The notes beneath the pieces were generated by a model. It did not search any database, was not told the DNA's origin, and saw only the letters and a program-made list of their open reading frames with translations. The position numbers were made by a program, and so were the translations under genes. Below are positions 1 to 5,033 of a stretch of DNA of 6,746 nt, in pieces. Source of the stretch: Asaia bogorensis (GTDB lineage Bacteria; Pseudomonadota; Alphaproteobacteria; Acetobacterales; Acetobacteraceae); contig CAMCZJ010000162.1 in the NCBI GenBank assembly GCA_945886995.1, positions 1 through 6,746 on the forward strand. Direction: 5' to 3'. How positions within the stretch are numbered: position 1 is the first letter of the stretch; every line of letters begins with the position of its first letter.

Positions 1-441
1 AATGCCGAAGGCAAGCATGTGACCATGCCGCAGCTTGGCCGGGTGATCATTGGCGATGGTGCCGAAATTGGCGCGGGTAGCTGCATTGATCGCGGGGCGG
101 GCGGCGATACGGTTATCGGCGCCGGGGTGCGCATAGATAATCTGGTCCAGATTGGCCATAATGTGACGATTGGCCGTGGTGCAGTGATTGTGGCGCAGGT
201 GGGCATTTCAGGTTCCGCCACTATCGGCGATTACGCGGTACTGGCGGGGCAGGTTGGCGTTGCAGGGCATCTGACCATCGGCGCGCGGGCGCGCGTGGGC
301 GCGCAGGCGGGTGTGATGAATGATGTTCCAGCCGGAACGGATGTGGTGGGCAGCCCAGCCTGGCCTGCAAAGGAAACCATGCGCGCATTCGCGCGCCTGC
401 GTCGGCTGGCGGCGGCCAAGGGAAATGAAAAAGCGGGTTGA
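1..441 (+). CDS. lpxD: LpxD, UDP-3-O-acylglucosamine N-acyltransferase (3' part only)
   Basis: This is the C-terminal 146 residues of LpxD; the start lies upstream of the window. The enzyme transfers a 3-hydroxyacyl chain from ACP to the 2-amino group of UDP-3-O-acylglucosamine, the third step of lipid A synthesis, in the cytoplasm. The fragment is open from base 1 and shows repeated hexapeptide turns of a left-handed beta helix (VIIGDG, EIGAG, TVIGAG, TIGRG, TIGDY). The segment DNLVQIGHNVTIG carries the presumed catalytic His (codon 157-159), matching E. coli His239. A second His in VAGHLTIG lies 37 residues later, the same spacing as E. coli His239/His276. After PAGTDVVGSPAWPAKE comes the basic helical C-terminus typical of LpxD. 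The stop at 439-441 is followed almost at once by fabZ, so the two are surely cotranscribed. LpxA is the only close alternative, and it is present separately downstream. Confidence 0.95.
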   Translation, partial: NAEGKHVTMPQLGRVIIGDGAEIGAGSCIDRGAGGDTVIGAGVRIDNLVQIGHNVTIGRGAVIVAQVGISGSATIGDYAVLAGQVGVAGHLTIGARARVGAQAGVMNDVPAGTDVVGSPAWPAKETMRAFARLRRLAAAKGNEKAG

Positions 442-446
442 AAATC

Positions 447-917
447 ATGTCTGAGGACAACACTACGCCCACCGATATCGGCGCTTATGATATCGCCAAG
501 ATCATGCATGCGATCCCGCATCGCTACCCCTTCCTGTTGGTGGATCGGGTGGTTGATATGGTGAAGAATGAAAGCTGCACCGGCATCAAGAACGTCACCA
601 TCAACGAAAACTTCTTTCAGGGCCATTTCCCGACCATGCCGGTGATGCCGGGCGTGTTGATCATTGAATGCATGGCACAAACGGCAGCGGTGCTGGTGGT
701 GGAAACCTTGGGGCCTGATTCGGCTGGCAAACTGGTTTATTTCATGACGATTGATAACGCGAAATTCCGCAAACCTGTGGTACCCGGGGATCAGATGCGC
801 GTGCATATCAAGAAGGAACGCCAACGCGGCAATATCTGGAAATTCTCCGCTGAGGCCAAGGTGGATGGCAAGGTGGTGGCCGAGGCGACCTATGCGGCCA
901 TGATCCTGGACCGCTGA
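447..917 (+). CDS. fabZ: FabZ, 3-hydroxyacyl-[ACP] dehydratase
   Basis: This 156-residue hot-dog-fold enzyme dehydrates 3-hydroxyacyl-ACP to trans-2-enoyl-ACP in fatty acid elongation. It competes for the 3-hydroxyacyl-ACP pool used by LpxA and LpxD, which explains its usual place between their genes. Visible features are IPHRYPFLLVDRV (residues 23-35), the catalytic His60 in FFQGHFP, and Glu74 in PGVLIIECMAQ. The His-Glu spacing of 14 is the same as His49/Glu63 of P. aeruginosa FabZ. Length is normal for the family. I chose ATG at 447. An in-frame TTG at 438, overlapping the lpxD stop as TTGA, would add three residues and cannot be excluded. No strong Shine-Dalgarno sequence precedes either start, so translation may depend on coupling to lpxD. 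FabA is unlikely given the sequence and the context. Confidence 0.97.
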   Translation: MSEDNTTPTDIGAYDIAKIMHAIPHRYPFLLVDRVVDMVKNESCTGIKNVTINENFFQGHFPTMPVMPGVLIIECMAQTAAVLVVETLGPDSAGKLVYFMTIDNAKFRKPVVPGDQMRVHIKKERQRGNIWKFSAEAKVDGKVVAEATYAAMILDR

Positions 918-919
918 GC

Positions 920-1738
920 ATGACTGAAATTCACGCGACCGCCGCCGTTTCTGCTTCTGCAACAATCGGCGCGGGCTGCAAGATTGGTCCCGGCTGCGTC
1001 ATCGGCCCTGATGTGGTGCTGGAAGACGGCGTGGAACTGATTGCGCATGTGATGGTGGATGGGCATACGCGCCTGAGTGCGGGGGTGAAGGTATTTCCCT
1101 TCGCCACCATCGGCATGGCGCCGCAGGATTTGAAATACAAGAATGAACCGACGCGCTGTGAAATTGGCGCGCGCACGCAAATCCGCGAACACGCCACCAT
1201 TCATCGTGGTAGCGTTGGTGGTGATGGCATCACCCGCGTGGGCGCGGATTGCATGATCATGGCGGTGGCGCATGTTGCGCATGATTGTCATTTGGCGGAT
1301 CGCGTTATTCTCGCCAATAACGTCATGCTGGGTGGGCATGTGGAAATCGCCGATACAGTCTTTGTTGGCGGCGGTACGGCCATCCATCAATTCGTGCGCA
1401 TAGGCCGCCAGGCAGTGATTGGCGGCATGAGCGGGATTGAAGCGGATGTGATCCCCTATGGGTCTGCGATGGGCAATCGCGCGCGGCTGATTGGGCTGAA
1501 CCTGATTGGCCTGAAGCGACGCGGCTTTTCGCGGCCCGAAATCCATGCGCTACGCGCTGCCTTTCGCCTGATCTTCCGTGAACCCGGTGTCTTCGATGAA
1601 CGGCTTGAAGAAGCGGCGCGGCGTTTTGCGGATGACAAGAATGTGGGCGAAGTGTTGCACTTCATCCGCAATACTTCCCGCCGTGGCCTGTGCAAAGCGG
1701 GGCGCGGGGGTGATGATGTGGATGATGACGGCGAATGA
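920..1738 (+). CDS. lpxA: LpxA, UDP-N-acetylglucosamine O-acyltransferase
   Basis: This 272-residue cytoplasmic trimeric enzyme catalyses the first, reversible step of lipid A synthesis: transfer of a 3-hydroxyacyl chain from ACP to the 3-OH of UDP-GlcNAc. Residues 1 to about 185 are hexapeptide repeats of a left-handed beta helix. The catalytic His121 lies in AHVAHDC, and His140 (LGGHV) and His156 (AIHQF) match E. coli His144 and His160 with a constant offset of four. At the hydrocarbon-ruler position (E. coli Gly173) the residue is Gly169. By analogy this favours a long, C14-like 3-hydroxyacyl donor rather than C10, but that is inference. NLIGLKRRGFSRPEI starts the helical C-terminal domain. 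The protein is about ten residues longer than E. coli LpxA because of an acidic tail ending DDVDDDGE. The gene starts two bases after the fabZ stop and has no clear ribosome binding site. Confidence 0.97.
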   Translation: MTEIHATAAVSASATIGAGCKIGPGCVIGPDVVLEDGVELIAHVMVDGHTRLSAGVKVFPFATIGMAPQDLKYKNEPTRCEIGARTQIREHATIHRGSVGGDGITRVGADCMIMAVAHVAHDCHLADRVILANNVMLGGHVEIADTVFVGGGTAIHQFVRIGRQAVIGGMSGIEADVIPYGSAMGNRARLIGLNLIGLKRRGFSRPEIHALRAAFRLIFREPGVFDERLEEAARRFADDKNVGEVLHFIRNTSRRGLCKAGRGGDDVDDDGE

Positions 1739-1778
1739 TTGCACGCCGCTCATGCGCCCATAAGCGCTGACCGCAATC

Positions 1779-2624
1779 ATGTCTGAGCCTCTCGGCGTAG
1801 TCGCGGGCGGGGGTTCCCTGCCGGTCCGGGTGGTGCAGGCAGCGGCGGCTATGGGGCGGCCCATCTATGTGGTGGTGTTGGAAGGCCATGGCGATCCGGC
1901 GGCCTATGCTGGGCACCCCCATGTGACGCTGCGCTGGGGTCTGGCCGCGCAAATGCTGGGCTGGCTGAAGCAGCATGGTGTCCGGGAAGTGGTGCTGGCT
2001 GGGAATGTGGCGCGCCCATCCCTGCTTTCTCTCCGCCCTGATGCGGCTTCGCTGAAATTACTGGGGCGCATTGGCCGCTCGGCCTTCAATGGCGATGATT
2101 CCATCCTGCGCGCCGTGATGAAAGTACTGGCCGAAGAAGGGTTTGAGGTGGTGGGCGCGCAAGCGCTACTGTCGGGCTTGTTGCCACAGGCCGCACTTCT
2201 GGCTGGCCCCATGCCGGATGATATCGCGCGGGCGGATATCGCGCGCGGGATTGCCGTGTGCAATGCATTGGGCGCGGTGGATGTCGGCCAGGCAGTGGTG
2301 GTGCAGCAGGGGTTGGTATTGGGCGTGGAAGCCATTGAAGGCACAGATGCGCTGATAGGGCGCACCGGCGCATTGAAGCGCGAAGGCCCCGCCCCCATTC
2401 TGGTGAAAAGCCCGAAGCCCGCGCAATCCTTGCTGGCCGATCTGCCGACCATTGGCCCGCAGACAGTAGCTTCCGCGCACACCGCCGGGTTGCGCGGCTT
2501 GGCCTTTCAGGCGGGCGGGACCATTCTGATTGATCGTGACGCCACCATCGCAGCGGCGGAGGCGGCAGGTATTTTCCTGCTGGCCTTTGACCCAGCCGAA
2601 TACAGCACAGGAGAAACTATATGA
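1779..2624 (+). CDS. lpxI: LpxI, UDP-2,3-diacylglucosamine pyrophosphatase
   Basis: This 281-residue protein belongs to the LpxI (DUF1009) family. It hydrolyses UDP-2,3-diacylglucosamine to lipid X plus UMP and replaces LpxH in alphaproteobacteria such as Caulobacter. Family landmarks are the N-terminal GVVAGGGSLPVRV (residues 6-18), VREVVLAGNVARPSL (68-82), FNGDDSILRAV (103-113), ALGAVDVGQAVVV (163-175), EAIEGTDALI (184-193) and DLPTIGPQTV (221-230). Asp221 is probably the counterpart of the catalytic Asp225 of Caulobacter LpxI, judging by position and motif. The gene lies 40 bases after lpxA, and no clear Shine-Dalgarno sequence precedes ATG 1779. An in-frame stop shortly upstream (in cataag, near 1761) rules out much extension. 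Its stop overlaps the gloA start by ATGA. In many relatives lpxB comes next, but it does not here. Confidence 0.95.
   Translation: MSEPLGVVAGGGSLPVRVVQAAAAMGRPIYVVVLEGHGDPAAYAGHPHVTLRWGLAAQMLGWLKQHGVREVVLAGNVARPSLLSLRPDAASLKLLGRIGRSAFNGDDSILRAVMKVLAEEGFEVVGAQALLSGLLPQAALLAGPMPDDIARADIARGIAVCNALGAVDVGQAVVVQQGLVLGVEAIEGTDALIGRTGALKREGPAPILVKSPKPAQSLLADLPTIGPQTVASAHTAGLRGLAFQAGGTILIDRDATIAAAEAAGIFLLAFDPAEYSTGETI
2609..2613 (+). promoter_or_regulatory. Ribosome binding site of gloA
   Basis: AGGAG sits seven bases before ATG 2621, within the last codons of lpxI. It is the clearest Shine-Dalgarno sequence in the + strand operon. It fixes the gloA start and suggests that gloA is both coupled to lpxI and able to initiate efficiently on its own. 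Confidence 0.75.
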
Positions 2625-3016
2625 GCCAAGGTCGTTTTCTGCATACCATGCTCCGCGTGGGCAATCTTGACCGCAGTGTGGATTTTTACACGCGCCTGCT
2701 GGGCATGAAGGAATTGCGCCGGCGTGATGTGCCGGATGGCAAATACACATTGGTTTTCGTGGGCTATGCCGGGGAGGAAACCGGGGCCGGCGTGATTGAA
2801 CTCACGTATAATTACGGTGTGGAGAAATACGAACTCGGCACCGCTTTTGGGCATTTGGCGATCGGTGTGCCGAATGTGACCGCCACTTGCGATACGCTGC
2901 GCGCGGAAGGCGTCAAGATCACGCGCGAACCGGGCCCGGTGAAATTCGGCACCACGGTAATCGCCTTCATCGAAGACCCGGATGGCTATAAGATTGAGCT
3001 GATTGAGCGGGCGTGA
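2621..3016 (+). CDS. gloA: Glyoxalase I (lactoylglutathione lyase)
   Basis: This 131-residue cytoplasmic enzyme isomerises the hemithioacetal of methylglyoxal and glutathione to S-lactoylglutathione, the first step of glutathione-dependent methylglyoxal detoxification. It has two beta-alpha-beta-beta-beta modules. The four metal ligands of E. coli GloA (His5, Glu56, His74, Glu122) align with His8, Glu60, His78 and Glu126 at a constant offset of four. The motifs FLHTMLRVGNLDRSVDFYT, VIELTYNYGVEKYELGTAFGH and EDPDGYKIELIERA are near-identical to the E. coli enzyme. The short length without extra loops indicates the Ni/Co-activated bacterial class rather than the Zn class; metal preference is inferred from the family. 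The start overlaps the lpxI stop (ATGA) and is served by AGGAG at 2609. It is the last gene of the lpx operon, followed by a strong hairpin at 3050. Confidence 0.97.
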   Translation: MSQGRFLHTMLRVGNLDRSVDFYTRLLGMKELRRRDVPDGKYTLVFVGYAGEETGAGVIELTYNYGVEKYELGTAFGHLAIGVPNVTATCDTLRAEGVKITREPGPVKFGTTVIAFIEDPDGYKIELIERA

Positions 3017-3049
3017 TCCGAAACCACGAATCAGCTGCATGGAAATGAA

Positions 3050-3079
3050 AAACCGCGCGGGATATGTCCCGCGCGGTTT
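3050..3079. terminator. Probable bidirectional rho-independent terminator between gloA and amtB
   Basis: A perfect 13-bp inverted repeat (aaaccgcgcggga / tcccgcgcggttt) closes on a four-base loop, TATG. It lies 33 bases after the gloA stop and 25 bases beyond the amtB stop, between convergent genes. On the - strand the 3' arm runs into TTTTTCATTT, a good U-tract. On the + strand it is followed by TTTCTGTTTG, which is weaker. It probably ends both transcripts, more efficiently for amtB. Confidence 0.88.
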
Positions 3080-3104
3080 CTGTTTGGGCGCTACGCCAGA
3101 AGCG

Positions 3105-4439
3105 TCAGCCGATACGCTCACCATGCAGCGCGACATCCAGCCCTTCGCGCTCTTCTTCCTCGGTCACACGCAGACCAACGATAACGTCCGTGACCTTGAG
3201 GAGGATCCAAGTGGCAACCGCCGTATAGGCCATGGTGGCGGCCACAGCGATGACCTGCTTGATGAACTGGTCCATGCCGCCAGACAAACCGTCTGGCACG
3301 GCTGTTGTCGCGGAAAGCGGGCCATAAGCCAGGAAGCCCACCAGTAGCGCACCGACAATGCCGCAAATGCCATGCACGCCGAAAGCATCCAGGCTGTCAT
3401 CATACTTGAGGGCATGCTTCAGGATCGTGGCGCCCCAATAGCCCGCCACACCAGCAACCAGGCCGATGATCAGCGCGCTTCCCGGCAGCACGAAGCCGGC
3501 GGCAGGCGTGATGGCGACCAAGCCCGCCACGGCGCCTGAAATCGCGCCCAGCACGGAAGGCTTGCCCTTGCCGATCCATTCCGCGAGCGTCCAGGAAAGC
3601 ACCGCCGCCGCCGCGCCAATTTGCGTGACCAGCATGGCCATGCCCGCGCGCCCGCCAGACGAACCCAAGGCCGACCCAGCATTGAAGCCAAACCAACCCA
3701 CCCAGAGCAGCGCGGCACCAATCACCGCAAGGCCAAGATTATGGGGGGCGAGATTTTCAGTCCCGTAGCCGATGCGCTTACCAAGGACGATTGCCGCCAC
3801 AAGCCCAGCGACGCCGGCATTGATATGTACAACCGTACCACCCGCGAAATCCAACGCGCCGAGTTCAAAAATCCAACCAGCCGGATGCCAGACCCAATGC
3901 GCGATCGGGGAATAGACCAGCAGAGTCCAAAGCCCGATAAAGACCATCAGCGCGGAAAACTTCATGCGATCAGCCACCGCGCCTGTGATCAGCGCCGCGG
4001 TGATGATGGCGAAAGTCATCTGGAAGGTCAGAAACACGGATTCCGGAATGGTGGTGGCAACGGCGGCATCACCCGAACCCAGCGTAAAGGGCTTGTCCCA
4101 ATTCTCCGCCAAACCGCTCAAGAAAAAGCGAGAGAAATCACCAATCCAAGCATTGCCCTCACCAAAGGCAAGGCTATAGCCGGCAACCATCCAAAGCACC
4201 GTGACCAGGGCACAGATCGCGAAGGACTGCATCATGGTGGCAAGCACATTCTTCTTGCGCACCATGCCGGCGTAAAACAGCGCCACACCGGGTACCGTCA
4301 TCATCAGCACCAGCGCGATGCTCACCAGCATCCAGGCGGCATCACCCGTATCAACCTTCGCCTCATCACCAGCGAAGGCTGGCGCCGCGGCCATACCAAG
4401 AAAAGCCGCGGCCATTCCGCAGCGAGCGAGGAACCTCAT
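3105..4439 (-). CDS. amtB: AmtB, ammonium transport channel
   Basis: This 444-residue inner-membrane protein of the Amt/Rh family forms a trimeric ammonium channel that scavenges ammonium under nitrogen limitation. It begins with a signal peptide (MRFLARCGM, hydrophobic core, AFA before Gly24) and then about eleven membrane segments. Key residues are visible: the Phe gate F139/F143, Trp184, Asp197 in GALDFAGGTVVHIN, pore histidines His205 and His356 (FGVHGICG), and WFGFNAGS (249-256), matching E. coli Phe215/Ser219. The tail GLRVTEEEEREGLDV is the conserved PII-interacting C-terminus. I chose ATG 4439, which is preceded by AAGGGA six bases upstream and gives a proper signal peptide. A GTG at 4481, overlapping the glnK stop as GTGA, would add 14 polar residues before it. 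The gene lies directly downstream of glnK, as is usual. Confidence 0.97.
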   Translation of the reverse strand: MRFLARCGMAAAFLGMAAAPAFAGDEAKVDTGDAAWMLVSIALVLMMTVPGVALFYAGMVRKKNVLATMMQSFAICALVTVLWMVAGYSLAFGEGNAWIGDFSRFFLSGLAENWDKPFTLGSGDAAVATTIPESVFLTFQMTFAIITAALITGAVADRMKFSALMVFIGLWTLLVYSPIAHWVWHPAGWIFELGALDFAGGTVVHINAGVAGLVAAIVLGKRIGYGTENLAPHNLGLAVIGAALLWVGWFGFNAGSALGSSGGRAGMAMLVTQIGAAAAVLSWTLAEWIGKGKPSVLGAISGAVAGLVAITPAAGFVLPGSALIIGLVAGVAGYWGATILKHALKYDDSLDAFGVHGICGIVGALLVGFLAYGPLSATTAVPDGLSGGMDQFIKQVIAVAATMAYTAVATWILLKVTDVIVGLRVTEEEEREGLDVALHGERIG

Positions 4440-4477
4440 GGGTTGTCCCTTCTTTTGCAATGTTTCGGAAATCTGGC

Positions 4478-4816
4478 TCACAGCGCGGATTCATCCGTCT
4501 CGCCGGTGCGAATGCGCAGCGCGCGCTCCACATCCATGACAAAGATTTTGCCATCGCCGATCTTGCCGGTGCGCGCCGTGCTTGCAATGGCTTCCACCAC
4601 CGCATCCACCATTTCGGCCGGCACGGCCACTTCGATCTTTACCTTGGGCAGAAAGCTCACATGGTATTCGGCGCCGCGGTAGATTTCGGTTTGGCCCTTT
4701 TGCCGGCCAAATCCCTTCACTTCAGTCACCGTCAGACCCTGCACGCCAAGCGGGGTCAGCGCCTCTCGCACCTCGTCGAGCTTGAAGGGCTTGATGACAG
4801 CCATAACGAGTTTCAT
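4478..4816 (-). CDS. glnK: GlnK-type PII nitrogen regulatory protein
   Basis: This is a 112-residue trimeric PII signal protein. It binds ATP/ADP and 2-oxoglutarate, is uridylylated by GlnD, and when unmodified docks on AmtB and blocks ammonium entry. The start MKLVMAVIKPFKLDEVREAL is characteristic. The T-loop KGFGRQKGQTEIYRGAEY carries the uridylylation site Tyr51, and TGKIGDGKIFV (residues 83-93) is the nucleotide-binding B-loop signature. The end RIRTGETDESAL is canonical. The reading frame stays open upstream to about 4915, but the PII N-terminus fixes ATG 4816. GGAA six to ten bases upstream may serve as ribosome binding site. Linkage to amtB favours GlnK (called GlnZ or GlnJ in some alphaproteobacteria) over GlnB, which usually sits next to glnA. 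The paralogue name is less certain than the family. Confidence 0.95.
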   Translation of the reverse strand: MKLVMAVIKPFKLDEVREALTPLGVQGLTVTEVKGFGRQKGQTEIYRGAEYHVSFLPKVKIEVAVPAEMVDAVVEAIASTARTGKIGDGKIFVMDVERALRIRTGETDESAL

Positions 4817-4840
4817 CGCGCTTTCCGTTCCTCTGTCTGG

Positions 4841-4858
4841 GCGGGAACCGACCCCCGC
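4841..4858 (-). other. Small GC hairpin in the predicted glnK leader
   Basis: GCGGG and CCCGC form a five-base-pair G+C stem around an eight-base loop. If transcription starts near 4862 as the sigma-54 site predicts, this hairpin is at the very 5' end of the glnK-amtB mRNA. It may only stabilise the transcript, or it may be chance in G+C-rich DNA. No U-tract follows, so it is not a terminator. Confidence 0.25.
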
Positions 4859-4870
4859 TTCGAGACTGTT

Positions 4871-4890
4871 GTTCCAAATCTCGTGCCAAG
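4871..4890 (-). promoter_or_regulatory. Putative sigma-54 (RpoN) promoter of glnK-amtB
   Basis: Read on the - strand the site is CTTGGCACGAGATTTGGAAC. The -24 element TTGGCACG is a perfect consensus match. The -12 element TTTGGA differs from TTTGCA by one base, and the spacing between the two elements is exactly that of sigma-54 promoters. Transcription would begin near 4862, leaving a leader of about 45 bases before glnK. RpoN/NtrC control of glnK-amtB is well established in proteobacteria. I could not find a clear NtrC dyad upstream, and the G in place of the invariant-like C at -12 lowers confidence. Confidence 0.68.
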
Positions 4891-4929
4891 CGCAGCTGGC
4901 GGAATTGCGCCTCATTTAGGCGATTTCTG

Positions 4930-4998
4930 GCCTTAATTTGCCTTAAAATTACTCGTGTGCATATTTTATAATCATTTTTGAGTGTTTCTCTTTAAGGC
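4930..4998. repeat. Three copies of GCCTTAA in the glnK / hydroxylase intergenic region
   Basis: The heptamer GCCTTAA occurs at 4930-4936 and 4940-4946, ten bases apart start to start, which is one helical turn. It occurs again in inverted orientation at 4992-4998 (TTAAGGC). The copies flank the A+T-rich core and the TATAAT box at 4967. The arrangement resembles an operator bound cooperatively on one DNA face. No regulator is identified, and the A+T richness of the region makes chance repeats easier. Confidence 0.4.
4967..4972 (+). promoter_or_regulatory. Possible -10 box for the UbiH-family gene
   Basis: This is an exact TATAAT, 61 bases before ATG 5034, inside a segment with 55 A/T of 80 bases (4921-5000). 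There is no good -35 hexamer at the usual distance: TTGCCT at 4938 is 23 bases upstream, which is too far. The divergent layout requires some promoter here for the + strand gene, so this is the best candidate, not a firm call. Confidence 0.35.
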
Positions 4999-5033
4999 TT
5001 GGTGACCCCTTCCAGCCTCGGTAAAGTGCACGC

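Noticed and set aside
275..312. Dense GCGCGC repeats within lpxD
   Set aside because: They encode normal hexapeptide-repeat residues (IGARARVGAQAG) and reflect Ala/Arg/Gly codons, not a separate element.
231..965. Long open frame (244 codons) on the - strand across lpxD and fabZ
   Set aside because: It lies antisense to two well-conserved genes, shows no recognisable domain, and is expected from G+C-rich codon use. The same holds for the 218-codon frame at 890-1546 (-) and the 310-codon frame at 5589-6521 (-).
3621..4682. 353-codon open frame on the + strand opposite amtB and glnK
   Set aside because: The translation is rich in His, Arg and Gln, with no family resemblance and no start context. 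It is a shadow of the amtB frame.
4950..5033. Possible NtrC sites (GTGTGCAT at 4955, GTGCAC at 5026)
   Set aside because: Only half-sites are present. Neither has the matching second arm at the spacing of an NtrC dyad.
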